From NCBI GenBank assembly GCA_050247515.1, contig JBFWUB010000022.1, positions 7,538-71,537 on the forward strand: DNA of 64,000 nt. Reading direction: 5' to 3'. Below, one piece after another: positions 34,132 through 42,911 of the stretch; position 1 is the first letter of the stretch; each line of letters begins with the position of its first letter. This stretch comes from RAM1 sp050247515 (GTDB taxonomy: Bacteria; Pseudomonadota; Gammaproteobacteria; Burkholderiales; Burkholderiaceae_C). The notes beneath the pieces are model-generated. The model saw only the letters and a program-made list of their open reading frames with translations, made no database searches and was not told the DNA's origin. The position numbers were made by a program, and so were the translations under genes.

Positions 34132-35376
34132 ATGAGTTCATCGCGCAAAAAGCCCCCCCGCATCGCCCTGGCCCTGGCCGGTGGCGGCCCGCTGGGGGCC
34201 ATCTACGAGATTGGCGCGCTGTGCGCGCTGGACGAATCACTGGACGGCATCGACCTGGCGCGGCTGGACCACTACGTGGGCGTCTCGGCCGGCGGCTTCA
34301 TTGCGGCGGCGCTGGCCAACGGCATGACGCCGCGCGAACTGTGCGCTTCGTTCATTGAAAACGGCGCGCAGGCCTCGGAGGTGTTCGACCCTGCCTGGCT
34401 CATGGTGCCGGCCTATGGCGAGTTTGCCCGCCGCGCCATCATGGCGCCGGGCCTGGCGGCCTCCGCCTTGTGGCGGTTTGCGCTGGGCGGCAAATCGCTC
34501 ACCGGCGCGCTGGAGCGATTGGGCCCTGGTCTGCCCACCGGCATTTTTTCCAGTGACGGCATTGACCGCGAGCTGGCCCGGCTGTTCACGCGCGAAGGCC
34601 GCACCAACGACTTCCGGCAACTGCGCACCCAGCTCACCCTGGTGGCCACCAACCTGGACAGCGGTGAGGCGGCGCCCTTTGGGCGGCCGGGCTGGGACCA
34701 TGTGCCCATATCCCGCGCGGTACAGGCCAGCGCGGCGCTTCCCGGCCTGTTCCCGCCGGTGGAGATTGACGACAACTACTACGTGGACGGCGCGCTCAAG
34801 AAAACCATGCATGCGTCCGTGGCCATGGACGGCGGCATCGACCTCATGCTGTGCCTGAACCCGCTGGTGCCGTTCAATGCCACGGCTTCGGGCAGTGAGC
34901 GCGTGATGCGTGGCGGCCTGCCGGCTGAAAAGCGGGGCATCCCGCGCATCGTGGACGGCGGCCTTCCGGCCGTCCTCAGCCAGACCTTCCGCTCGATGAT
35001 CCATTCGCGCATGGAGCTGGGCATGAAGCACTACGAGCGCGCCTACCCCGGCACCGACATCGTGCTGATCGAACCCGACCACCGCGACCCCGAGCTGTAC
35101 CTGGCCAACACCTTCAGCTATGGCCAGCGCCGCTCGCTGGCCGAGCATGCCTACCAGCAAACGCGCGCCATGCTGCGCTCGCGCCGCACCAGCCTGTCAG
35201 CCAAATTGGCCCGGCATGGCATCAGCCTGCGCGCCGATGTGCTGGACGACGCGCGGCGCCACCTGGTCACTCCGGCCGCGGCGCCCACGCGCCTGGGCCG
35301 TGCCATCGCATCGCTGCAGGAAGTCATGGACGACCTGGGCCATGTGGTGGCACCCGTGGCGCGGCAAACACGATAA
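34132..35376 (+). CDS. Patatin-like phospholipase
   Basis: This 414-residue acyl hydrolase has the oxyanion motif ALAGGGPLGAIYEIG (residues 14-28), the nucleophile elbow GVSAGG with Ser52, and the dyad partner Asp219 (YVDGALKK). There is no signal peptide, so it is probably cytoplasmic or at granule surfaces. Such enzymes free fatty acids from lipids and may mobilise stored lipid. It is followed 28 bases later by a TetR regulator on the same strand and probably shares its transcript. Confidence 0.9.
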   Translation: MSSSRKKPPRIALALAGGGPLGAIYEIGALCALDESLDGIDLARLDHYVGVSAGGFIAAALANGMTPRELCASFIENGAQASEVFDPAWLMVPAYGEFARRAIMAPGLAASALWRFALGGKSLTGALERLGPGLPTGIFSSDGIDRELARLFTREGRTNDFRQLRTQLTLVATNLDSGEAAPFGRPGWDHVPISRAVQASAALPGLFPPVEIDDNYYVDGALKKTMHASVAMDGGIDLMLCLNPLVPFNATASGSERVMRGGLPAEKRGIPRIVDGGLPAVLSQTFRSMIHSRMELGMKHYERAYPGTDIVLIEPDHRDPELYLANTFSYGQRRSLAEHAYQQTRAMLRSRRTSLSAKLARHGISLRADVLDDARRHLVTPAAAPTRLGRAIASLQEVMDDLGHVVAPVARQTR

Positions 35377-35404
35377 CCGGCGGGCCGACAAGGAGGACGC
35401 ACCC

Positions 35405-36070
35405 ATGGTGAAAAAGGCCCCCCGCCGTACCGCCGAGCGCATCCTGGAGGTCACGCTGGACCTGTTCAACCGGTTTGGCGAACCCAATGTGTCCACCACG
35501 CTGATCTCGGCCGAGCTGAACATCAGCCCGGGCAACCTGTACTACCACTACCCGGCCAAGGACGAGCTGATCAACAGCCTGTTTGACCGTTATGAACGCG
35601 CCCTGAGCGAGCTGCTCAATGCGAGCGACGGCGTGCGCGATGTGGAGGACGCGTGGTTCTTCATGCACACGCTGTTCGAGCTGATCTGGCAGTACCGCTT
35701 CCTGTACCGCGACCTGAACGACCTGCTGTCCAAGAACCGCCGTCTGGAAACGCACTTCCAGTGGGTGCTGAAGAACAAGACGCGCTCCGTGCGCGCCATG
35801 CTGGACGGCATGAGCCGCAGCGGCGCGCTGAGCATTGATTCACGCGAAATCGAAGCCACGGCCACCAGCATGGTGGTGGTGCTGACCTACTGGCTCAGCT
35901 ACGAATACGTGCGCGACCCGCGCCGCGCGCTGGAACCCGAAAGTGCCCAGCTGGCGCTGCTGCGCGGCGCCCACCATGTGCTGAACCTCCTGGTGCCGTA
36001 CCTGGAGCCCGGCCAGCGCATGCACCTGCTGGGCCTGGTCAGCGCCTACAACAACCCCGCCGGGAACTGA
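35405..36070 (+). CDS. TetR-family transcription regulator
   Basis: This 221-residue protein has an N-terminal TetR helix-turn-helix (ERILEVTLDLFNRFGEPNVSTTLISAELNISPGNLYYHYPAKDELI) and a helical ligand domain. ATG 35405 has AAGGAGG upstream, which decides the start. It is embedded in the lipid-storage block, and an acyl-CoA or fatty acid effector is plausible but unproven. The next gene starts 16 bases later. Confidence 0.92.
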   Translation: MVKKAPRRTAERILEVTLDLFNRFGEPNVSTTLISAELNISPGNLYYHYPAKDELINSLFDRYERALSELLNASDGVRDVEDAWFFMHTLFELIWQYRFLYRDLNDLLSKNRRLETHFQWVLKNKTRSVRAMLDGMSRSGALSIDSREIEATATSMVVVLTYWLSYEYVRDPRRALEPESAQLALLRGAHHVLNLLVPYLEPGQRMHLLGLVSAYNNPAGN

Positions 36071-36085
36071 GCACCAGGAGACACC

Positions 36086-36859
36086 ATGGCCAAGTGGAGC
36101 ACCTTCCCCCATGCCGGTGACTACACCTTTGACGCCGGCAGCGTGCGCCGCCAGTGGGCGCGCCTGCATGCCGGCGACGCCGAGCCCTGCCCCGGTGACG
36201 CAAACATCCTGGAGGCCTGGGCGCTGTTTCACAACGGCGACTTCCAGAAGGCCGCCGACGCGGGCCTGAAAGCCGGCGACGCCGGCCTGACCGTGGCCAA
36301 CAAGGCCACCTGTGTGTATGCCACCTACCTGGAGAACAAGGAGAAGGTGCGCCTGGACCTGTTCATGGAGGTCGCCAATCGTGCGCAGGAGCATGCCGTG
36401 CGCGACCCCGGGAACGCGAGTGCCTGGTATCTGCAGGCCTATGCGCTGGGCCGCTACAGCCAGGGCATCAGCGTGGCCAAGGCCCTGGCCCAGGGGCTGG
36501 GCAGCCGCGTGAAGGAATCGCTGGAAAAGGCCATCCAGCTGCAGCCGCGCCATGCCGACGCCCATGTGGCGCTGGGCGCGTTCCATGCCGAGGTGATCGA
36601 CAAGGTAGGCTCATTGATTGGCGGCATGACCTATGGCGCCAAGAAGGACGTGGGCCTGCGGCTGTTCAAGGAAGCCCTGAAACTCAACCCGGGCTCGGCC
36701 ATTGCGATGGTCGAATACGCCAACGGCCTGGTCATGCTGGAAGGCGACAAGGGCATGAAAGAGGCCACGCGCCTGTACGAGCAGGCCGCCGCCAGCAAAC
36801 CGGCCGACGCCACCGAGCGGCTGGACGTGGAACTGGCGCGCACCCAGCTGGCCGATTGA
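36086..36859 (+). CDS. TPR-repeat protein
   Basis: This 257-residue protein has tetratricopeptide-like repeats (ASAWYLQAYALGRYSQG; HADAHVALGAFHAEV; SAIAMVEYANGLVMLEGD). There is no signal peptide or membrane segment. The spacing suggests co-transcription with the TetR gene. Such repeats bind other proteins, but the partner is unknown. The 67 bases after the stop hold no clear terminator. Confidence 0.8.
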   Translation: MAKWSTFPHAGDYTFDAGSVRRQWARLHAGDAEPCPGDANILEAWALFHNGDFQKAADAGLKAGDAGLTVANKATCVYATYLENKEKVRLDLFMEVANRAQEHAVRDPGNASAWYLQAYALGRYSQGISVAKALAQGLGSRVKESLEKAIQLQPRHADAHVALGAFHAEVIDKVGSLIGGMTYGAKKDVGLRLFKEALKLNPGSAIAMVEYANGLVMLEGDKGMKEATRLYEQAAASKPADATERLDVELARTQLAD

Positions 36860-36926
36860 CCCGCTGACGCTTTTTTGCGGCGCGCGCCTACAGGCAGTGC
36901 GGCGGCGGCCGGTCACCATCGCTTGC

Positions 36927-37373
36927 ATGAACAACATCTTTGAAGCCCTGCGTGTCAGCCACGAAACGCAGCGCGCCCTGTGCGCGCAGATGCTGGCCAC
37001 ACCACCCGACGGCCCGGAGCGCCGCCGTCTGTTCACCGACCTGAAGCGCGAGCTGGCTGCCCATGCGACAGCCGAGGAACGCTGTCTGTATGTGCCGCTG
37101 TTTGAGCATGACAGCACGGTCGATGCATCACGCCACGCAATTGCCGAGCACCACGAGATGGATGAACTGGTGGAAGACCTGCAGGCCAAGGAAACCAATG
37201 ATTCCAGCTGGCTGGCCATTGCGAAGAAGCTGTCAGAGAAGGTGCACCACCACCTTCAGGAAGAAGAGACCAAGTTCTTCCAGCTGGCCGGCAAGGTGCT
37301 GACGGACAAGCAGAAGGCTGATCTGGCCAAGGACTACGAGGCCGAGTTTTTGACCCAGCGGGTCAAGGACTGA
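36927..37373 (+). CDS. Hemerythrin HHE-domain protein
   Basis: This 148-residue four-helix protein has the His/Glu pattern of hemerythrin-like di-iron sites: SHETQ, HATAEERCLY, HAIAEHHEMDEL and HHHLQEEETKFF. Such proteins bind oxygen or nitric oxide or repair iron-sulfur stress. ATG 36927 is chosen over GTG 36897 because it begins the first helix. It is convergent with the wax ester synthase gene. Confidence 0.85.
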   Translation: MNNIFEALRVSHETQRALCAQMLATPPDGPERRRLFTDLKRELAAHATAEERCLYVPLFEHDSTVDASRHAIAEHHEMDELVEDLQAKETNDSSWLAIAKKLSEKVHHHLQEEETKFFQLAGKVLTDKQKADLAKDYEAEFLTQRVKD

Positions 37374-37400
37374 GGGTTTGGGTCATCAGCCGTCTGCTTC

Positions 37401-37427
37401 GGCATCAGGGCATCGAGCCCTGATGCC
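37401..37427. terminator. Strong hairpin between convergent genes
   Basis: A perfect 11-base-pair stem, GGCATCAGGGC and GCCCTGATGCC, has a five-base loop. It sits between the hemerythrin stop (37373) and the wax ester synthase stop (37485). No T run follows on either strand, so it is at best an atypical bidirectional terminator or an mRNA 3' end stabiliser. Confidence 0.5.
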
Positions 37428-37484
37428 TTGTGAGTGCCTTCGCTGGTCGATCCCGCTGACGCGGGGCCCTCGCCCTTCGCTCAG

Positions 37485-39005
37485 TCACTCTCCCCAAGGC
37501 AGCATGAGCGTGACGAGCGACAGCTTTGCAAACTCCGGCTCGAACTCGTCAATGATCTTCTGCGGGTCCGGGCACAGGGCGGTATCGGTGATGACACCGA
37601 ACTGCACCCCACCACCATAGCTCAGGATCGACACGCCCAGCCCGATGTCGCCGGACTGCGGCACCCAGAACATGCTTTGCTCCAGCGTCGAACCGAGAAA
37701 TTTGAGCTTCTCGCGCGGGCCGGGCACGTTGGTCATGACCGCCGTGGTCTTCTTGCCAAACAGGTTGAGCATGGCTTCCTGCGCGGGCTTGATCAACAGG
37801 CCCGCCACGGCCAGCAGGCCAAAAGCCAGCAGCGGCTGGGTACTGCCCTTGAGCGCCGTCATGCGACGGCGCACTTCGTACACCCGCTCGATCGGATTGT
37901 CCACGCCGATCGGCAGCACCAGCGGCACCAGGCCAAAGCGGTTGCCCAGTTTGTAGGCCTGGTCCAGCGGACGCAGGTTCACCGGGATCATGGCGCGGAT
38001 TTCCTGGCCCGTCACATCGTCGCCCAGGGACTTCAGGTATTCGCCGATGGCACCGGCCACACAGCTGAGCAGCACGTCGTTGATGGAGCAGTTCAGTGCC
38101 TTGCCCACCGACTTCACCTCGTCCAGCGGGATGGGCTGGCACCAGGCCACGCGCTTGGTCCGCCCGGGCTTGCCCTTCAGGCGGGTTTTGGAATCATCCG
38201 GCATCAGCGCGAGCGCCGCCGCGTCGCTGATCACCTGGTAGGCCAGGCGCGCCACGTCCAGCGAGCCCGACATGCCTTTTTGCGGGTCGCGCAGCATGCC
38301 CAGCGACTTGGCCGCGCCGTCACCCGCAGCGCCCAGGGCCCGCACGGTGATGTCGGTCAGCGGCTTGATCAGTGTGTCGGCAATCCAGTCTTCCGCGCCC
38401 GCCGGGGCGTTCTTGCGTTTGCGCTCGGGCGGCGGCGCGCCGCCGTCCACCAGCGACATGGTCACCGAGATCAGCGCAATGCCGTCGGCAATGCAGTGGT
38501 GGATGCGCACCATCAGCGCGCTGCCGCCTTCGTAGTCTTCCACCAGCGCAAAGTGCCACAGCGGGCGCCGGGGGTCCAGCGGCTGCATGGCCAGCTCACC
38601 CATGCGTTTTTGAAGCGCCTGCTGCGCCTGCCCCTTTGCGTGCTTGGGCAGCTTCTCGCGGGTGACGTGGTTGGCGATGTCGAACTTGCGGTCTTCCACC
38701 CAGGTGGCGCCGGCGGCGTCCTCGACCACGCGCTGGCGAAAGCGGTTGTACTTGAGCAGGCGCTCTTCCACCCGCTGGCACAGGTCCTCGTACTTGATGC
38801 CGGGCTTGAGCGTCCATACGCCCACGATCATCATGAGGTTGCTTTCGCTGTCCATGCGCAGCCAGGCGGTGTCCACCTTGGTCATGCGCTCGCCGCTCAG
38901 GCCCAGCATGCCGGTGGCGGCGCGCGTGGCGTTTTTCTGCACGGCCTTGGCCGCTTTTCTGGCCGCGGTTTTGGCCACATCGGGCGCAACGATTCGGGTC
39001 ACCAT
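37485..39005 (-). CDS. Wax ester synthase/diacylglycerol acyltransferase
   Basis: This 506-residue WS/DGAT enzyme joins acyl-CoA to fatty alcohol (wax ester) or diacylglycerol (triacylglycerol). The catalytic motif HHCIADG lies at residues 169-175. Other family motifs are LDPRRPLWHFALVED, the NDVLLSCVAGAIGEYL region and TNVPGPREKLKF. ATG 39005 has GGAGACAG upstream. The basic Ala/Lys-rich N-terminus (residues 8-30) is an extension before the first conserved motif. With the fatty acyl reductase at 31339-33327 and the acyl-CoA-binding protein at 39159-39413 it forms a plausible wax ester pathway. Confidence 0.93.
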   Translation of the reverse strand: MVTRIVAPDVAKTAARKAAKAVQKNATRAATGMLGLSGERMTKVDTAWLRMDSESNLMMIVGVWTLKPGIKYEDLCQRVEERLLKYNRFRQRVVEDAAGATWVEDRKFDIANHVTREKLPKHAKGQAQQALQKRMGELAMQPLDPRRPLWHFALVEDYEGGSALMVRIHHCIADGIALISVTMSLVDGGAPPPERKRKNAPAGAEDWIADTLIKPLTDITVRALGAAGDGAAKSLGMLRDPQKGMSGSLDVARLAYQVISDAAALALMPDDSKTRLKGKPGRTKRVAWCQPIPLDEVKSVGKALNCSINDVLLSCVAGAIGEYLKSLGDDVTGQEIRAMIPVNLRPLDQAYKLGNRFGLVPLVLPIGVDNPIERVYEVRRRMTALKGSTQPLLAFGLLAVAGLLIKPAQEAMLNLFGKKTTAVMTNVPGPREKLKFLGSTLEQSMFWVPQSGDIGLGVSILSYGGGVQFGVITDTALCPDPQKIIDEFEPEFAKLSLVTLMLPWGE

Positions 39006-39158
39006 GCTGTCTCCATCCTCGGCTTTGTAGGTCGGCTTTATTCGGGATCAGCCCCTATTCTGGGGTGTCCGGTGAACGTAAGATACCGCGAAGTTACCCG
39101 CAGGCTCAGGCCCGGGGTAGACGGATCACCTCAACAAGCACACACCCAGGAGCATTTC

Positions 39159-39413
39159 ATGGCCGACCTCAAAGCCGCATTCGAAGCCGCCGTTGCCGGT
39201 TCCAAAAACCTCAGCGAGCGCCCCGACAACGCTACGCTGCTGAAGATCTACGGCCTGTACAAGCAGGCCACCGCCGGCGACAACGCCGAGAAAAAGCCCG
39301 GCTTTGGCGACATGGTGGGCCGCGCGAAGTGGGACGCCTGGAACAGCCTCAAGGGCACGTCCAGCGATGACGCCATGCAGCAGTACATCGACCTGATTGA
39401 ATCACTGAGCTGA
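39159..39413 (+). CDS. Acyl-CoA-binding protein
   Basis: This is an 84-residue four-helix ACBP with the conserved motifs LLKIYGLYKQATAGD and KWDAWNSLKGTSSDDAMQQYI. It binds long-chain acyl-CoA in the cytoplasm and protects and delivers it. CAGGAG precedes ATG 39159. It diverges from the WS/DGAT gene across 39006-39158, which must hold both promoters. Its last 12 bases overlap the convergent HMG-CoA-lyase-like gene. ACBP is common in eukaryotes and patchy in bacteria, and its position beside WS/DGAT suggests a role in neutral lipid synthesis. Confidence 0.93.
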   Translation: MADLKAAFEAAVAGSKNLSERPDNATLLKIYGLYKQATAGDNAEKKPGFGDMVGRAKWDAWNSLKGTSSDDAMQQYIDLIESLS

Positions 39414-40325
39414 AGCAAATTCTGGCGCCGGGTGCAGGTCGGTGATGCGCCCGGCCCGGGCCACCTGCCCCGGTACATCGTGGCCCACGATCTGCGGCAT
39501 CTGCCGGGCCACCGCCAGCAGGCGGGTCAGGTCAATCCCCGTGTCATAGCCCATGGCGTCCAGCATGTGGATGGCGTCCTCGCTGCTGATGTTGCCGCTG
39601 GCACCCGGCGCATACGGGCAGCCGCCCAGCCCGCCCAGCGACCCATCGAAACGGTCCACCCCGCCCTGCACCGCCGCCAGCACATTGGCCAGCCCCATGC
39701 CACGGGTGTTGTGGAAATGCAGCGTCAGCTGCAGGCCGTCAAAGCGCCGCTGCGCCGCGTCCACCCATTGCGCCACCTGGGCCGGGTGGGCCATGCCGGT
39801 GGTGTCGCACAGCGTCAGCCCGCGCACACCCAGGGCGGAAAAACGATCGCCCCAGCGCAGCACCTCGGCCAGCTCCACCTCCCCCTCCATCGGGCAGCCA
39901 AAGCTGCACGACAGCGACACATTGACCGGTGCACGCCCGTCCACCAGCCGGATCACCTCGGCCAGCCCGGCAAAGCTTTTCTCGCGCGGCATGCGCAGGT
40001 TGGCCAGGTTATGCGTTTCAGATACCGACATCACCAGGTTCAGCTCGTCGGCGCGTGACTCCAGCGCCCGCTCGGCGCCGCGCACATTGGGCACCAGCAC
40101 GGTGTACTCCACGCCCGGCACGCGGCGGATGCGGCCCATGACCTCTTCGGCGTCGCGCAGCATGGGGATGGCCTTGGGCGAGGTGAAGGAGGTCACCTCG
40201 ATCTTGGCGTAGCCGCAGTCGCTCAACGCGTCCACCAGCGCCACCTTGGTGTCGGTGGGGACAAAGGCGGGTTCCATCTGGAAGCCGTCGCGCGTGACGA
40301 CTTCGTTGAAGTAGATGCGCTTCAT
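39402..40325 (-). CDS. Hydroxymethylglutaryl-CoA lyase family protein
   Basis: This 307-residue TIM-barrel lyase of the HMGL-like group has the metal/active-site start VVTRDGFQ, the LCDTTGMAHP strand, HFHNTRG, and the signature GLGGCPYAPGASGN with the catalytic Cys. It would cleave HMG-CoA or a similar 3-hydroxy-3-methyl acyl-CoA to acetoacetate or a keto acid plus acetyl-CoA. The two-base gap to the CoA-transferase gene upstream indicates one operon that activates and then cleaves an organic acid. Confidence 0.9.
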   Translation of the reverse strand: MKRIYFNEVVTRDGFQMEPAFVPTDTKVALVDALSDCGYAKIEVTSFTSPKAIPMLRDAEEVMGRIRRVPGVEYTVLVPNVRGAERALESRADELNLVMSVSETHNLANLRMPREKSFAGLAEVIRLVDGRAPVNVSLSCSFGCPMEGEVELAEVLRWGDRFSALGVRGLTLCDTTGMAHPAQVAQWVDAAQRRFDGLQLTLHFHNTRGMGLANVLAAVQGGVDRFDGSLGGLGGCPYAPGASGNISSEDAIHMLDAMGYDTGIDLTRLLAVARQMPQIVGHDVPGQVARAGRITDLHPAPEFASAQ

Positions 40326-40327
40326 GT

Positions 40328-41542
40328 TCAGGCCCCCGCCACGATGCCGCGCTCGCGCAGGGCGGCAATCTGCGCTTCGCTCAGGCCCACTTCGCGCAGC
40401 ACGGCCTCGGTGTCCTGGCCCAATGCCGGCGCGTTGCGCCGGTGCGCGCCGGGCGTCAATGACAGCTTGGGCACGATGCCCGGCACGGCCAGCTGGGTGC
40501 CGTCGTCCATGCGCACCGTCTGCAGCATGCCGCGCGCCTGGTAGTGCGGGTCGGCGGCGATGTCGGCCACGGTGTAGATGCGACCGGCCGGTACCGCCGC
40601 CTGGTCCAGCGCGGCCAGTACCTCGTCCACTGTACGCTGCGCCGCCCAGTCACCGATGGCCGCGTCGATCTGCGCCACCCGCGCCACGCGGCCCGCGTTG
40701 TCGGCGAGCGCAGGGTCCTGTCCCAGGTCATCGCGGCCGATGGTTGCCATCAACCGCCGGAAGATGCTGTCGCCGTTGCCCGCGATCAGCGCGTAGCCGC
40801 CGTCGCGGCAGCGGTAAGCGTTGCTGGGCGCAATGCCGGGCAATGCGCTGCCTGCCGGCTCGCGCACGGCACCAAACGCGCTGTACTCGGGCAGCAGGCT
40901 TTCCATGCAGTTGAACACTGCCTCGTACAGCGCCACGTCAATGACCTGGCCAACCCCCGCGCGGTGGCGGTGGTGCAGCGCCATCAGGATGCCGATCACG
41001 CCGTGCAGCGATGCCAGCGTGTCGCCAATGCTCACCCCCACGCGCACCGGCACCCGGCCCGGCTCGGCCGTCAGGTGGCGCAGGCCGCTCATGGCTTCGG
41101 CCACCACGCCGAAGCCGGGGCGGTCGCGGTACGGGCCGGTCTGGCCGTAGCCGCTGATGCGCAGCATGATCAGGCGCGGGTTCAGCGCCTGCAGCGCGTC
41201 CGGCCCCAGGCCCCAGCCTTCCATGGCGCCGGGTCGGAAGTTCTCGATCAGTACGTCGGCCTCGGCGGCCAGCTTGCGCACGATGTCCTGCGCCGCGGGC
41301 TCGCGCAGGTCCAGCGCGACCGAGCGCTTGTTGCGCGACTGCACCTGCCACCACACCGAGGTGCCTTCCTTGAGCAGGCGCCATTTGCGCAGCGGGTCGC
41401 CCGCGCCCGGAGGCTCGATCTTGACCACATCGGCGCCGAAGTCGGCCAGGGTCTTGGCAGCAAACGGGCCGGCGATCAGCTGGCCCAGCTCCAGCACTTT
41501 CAGGCCGGCCAGCGGGCCGGCGGCAGGGGTCGTTGTGTCCAT
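40328..41542 (-). CDS. CaiB/BaiF-family (class III) CoA transferase
   Basis: This 404-residue protein has the family opening PLAGLKVLELGQLIAGPFAAKTLADFGADVVKIEPPGAGDPLR, the RNKRSVALDL motif, and the GQVIDVALYEAVFN region with the Asp that forms the acyl-enzyme in this family. It moves CoA between carboxylic acids. It is coupled with the HMG-CoA-lyase-like gene, and a LysR regulator lies upstream on the same strand (36 bases). The substrate cannot be read from the sequence. Confidence 0.93.
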   Translation of the reverse strand: MDTTTPAAGPLAGLKVLELGQLIAGPFAAKTLADFGADVVKIEPPGAGDPLRKWRLLKEGTSVWWQVQSRNKRSVALDLREPAAQDIVRKLAAEADVLIENFRPGAMEGWGLGPDALQALNPRLIMLRISGYGQTGPYRDRPGFGVVAEAMSGLRHLTAEPGRVPVRVGVSIGDTLASLHGVIGILMALHHRHRAGVGQVIDVALYEAVFNCMESLLPEYSAFGAVREPAGSALPGIAPSNAYRCRDGGYALIAGNGDSIFRRLMATIGRDDLGQDPALADNAGRVARVAQIDAAIGDWAAQRTVDEVLAALDQAAVPAGRIYTVADIAADPHYQARGMLQTVRMDDGTQLAVPGIVPKLSLTPGAHRRNAPALGQDTEAVLREVGLSEAQIAALRERGIVAGA

Positions 41543-41578
41543 GGGAGGCAGTGTGCAACGCGCGCGCAGGCGCGTCCA

Positions 41579-42517
41579 TTACCGCTTGGGCGATTGACGC
41601 TCTGTTTTTTGCGAAGGCTGCGCCAGAAAGCCGCACAGCGCCTGCACCGCAGGGTCCGGCTGCGCCGCCACGGTGGCCATCAGCAGCCTGCGCCGGGCCC
41701 AGCCGTCGGCCAGCGCCCGGGTGGACAGCTTCATGCCGCGCAGCATGGGCAGGCAGGCCGCGCGCGGCAGGATGGCCAGGCCCAGGCCCGAGGCCACCAT
41801 GTGGCACACCGCGTCAAAGCTGCGCACCTGCATGCGAAGGCGCAGCGGCCGGTTGGCCGCCAGCGCCGCCTCCTGCTGCTTTTGCAGCATGGCCGCGCCC
41901 GCGGTCAGGCTGATCCATTCCTCGTCCAGCGTGTCCACGAAGGCCACGGGCGTCTTGCCGCACAGGCGATGGCCTTGCGGCAGCACCAGCACCAGCTCGT
42001 CGCGGCGAAAGTCCTGCACGTCCAGGCCCGTGGTGTCAGGGCCTTCCACAAAGATGCCCACGTCGGCGCGGCCCTCGCGCAGCGTGGACGCCACCGCCGC
42101 CGAGACCTGCTCTTCCACATCCACGCGCACCTGCGGGCGCAGCACCGCGTATTGCGCCAGCAGCGGCGGCAAAAACTGGTTGATGGCAGCCGTGCTGGCG
42201 CACAGGCGGATGTGGCGCGACAGGCCCTGGCGCAAATCCGCCAGCTCACCGCCCAGCAGTTCCATGGTCTGCAGCAACGCCAGGCCGTGTTTCATGAACA
42301 CCTGGCCGGCCGCTGTCGGCGTGAGGCCGCGCGCATGGCGTTCAAACAGCGGCTCGCCCAGCGCGTCTTCCAGCTCGCGGATGCGCCGGCTGGCGGCCGC
42401 CAGCGCCAGGTGCGCGCCGCGCGCGGCGGCCGTCAGGCTGCCGGTTTGCGCACAGGCCACCGCCAGGCGGATGGACACCAGGTCAAAGCGCGCCAGGTTG
42501 TAGCTGTGGGCGGCCAT
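41579..42517 (-). CDS. LysR-family transcription regulator
   Basis: This 312-residue protein has a LysR winged helix (LAVACAQTGSLTAAARGAHLALAAASRRIRELEDALGEPLFERHARG) and a two-lobed effector domain (about 95-290). It lies directly upstream of and co-directional with the CoA transferase/lyase pair, so it probably regulates that pair. This differs from the common divergent LysR layout. Confidence 0.93.
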   Translation of the reverse strand: MAAHSYNLARFDLVSIRLAVACAQTGSLTAAARGAHLALAAASRRIRELEDALGEPLFERHARGLTPTAAGQVFMKHGLALLQTMELLGGELADLRQGLSRHIRLCASTAAINQFLPPLLAQYAVLRPQVRVDVEEQVSAAVASTLREGRADVGIFVEGPDTTGLDVQDFRRDELVLVLPQGHRLCGKTPVAFVDTLDEEWISLTAGAAMLQKQQEAALAANRPLRLRMQVRSFDAVCHMVASGLGLAILPRAACLPMLRGMKLSTRALADGWARRRLLMATVAAQPDPAVQALCGFLAQPSQKTERQSPKR

Positions 42518-42569
42518 GGCGCGTGAGTCCGCAGGGTGCAGTGTGCAGGGGTTTGGGGGCCGGCCGCGT

Positions 42570-42899
42570 TCAGGCCTTTTTCTTCGGCGCGGCCTTTTTG
42601 GCGGCGGGTTTTTTGGCCAGCAGCGTGTCCAGGTTCTTCACGATCTCGCCTTCAATCTTGTCCTTGAAGGCGCCCAGCAAAAAGCCCAGTCGCGCATCCA
42701 GCAGAAAAATGTCCCTGGTGACCTTGAGCTCGCCGTTGACACCCGAGCGCGTGAAAGTCACCAGGTCTTCGGTCTTGCCCTCTTCATAGGTGCATTCCAT
42801 GTCGAATTTTTCCTCGGCCATCTCGGCCCACTTGAAGGCGATCTTGCGCGCCTCGGCCAGGCCCAGTGCATGTTCACGCTTGATTTGGATGTCGGGCAC
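42570..42899 (-). CDS. Polyhydroxyalkanoic acid system family protein
   Basis: This 109-residue protein matches the PHA granule-region family: IQIKREHALGLAEARKIAFKWAEMAEEKF, a beta-rich middle (LVTFTRSGVNGELKV), the DARLGFLLGAFKDKIE helix, and a basic Ala/Lys tail (KKPAAKKAAPKKKA). The start is GTG 42899, with GGAG upstream; no earlier ATG exists. The exact role is unknown. It supports PHA storage in this organism. Confidence 0.85.
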   Translation of the reverse strand: MPDIQIKREHALGLAEARKIAFKWAEMAEEKFDMECTYEEGKTEDLVTFTRSGVNGELKVTRDIFLLDARLGFLLGAFKDKIEGEIVKNLDTLLAKKPAAKKAAPKKKA

Positions 42900-42911
42900 C
42901 GTGTGTCTCCT

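Noticed and set aside
37434..39158. A long open frame antisense to WS/DGAT that continues into the ACBP frame
   Set aside because: Only the last 84 codons (from 39159) form a recognisable protein with a ribosome-binding site. The rest is a shadow of WS/DGAT.
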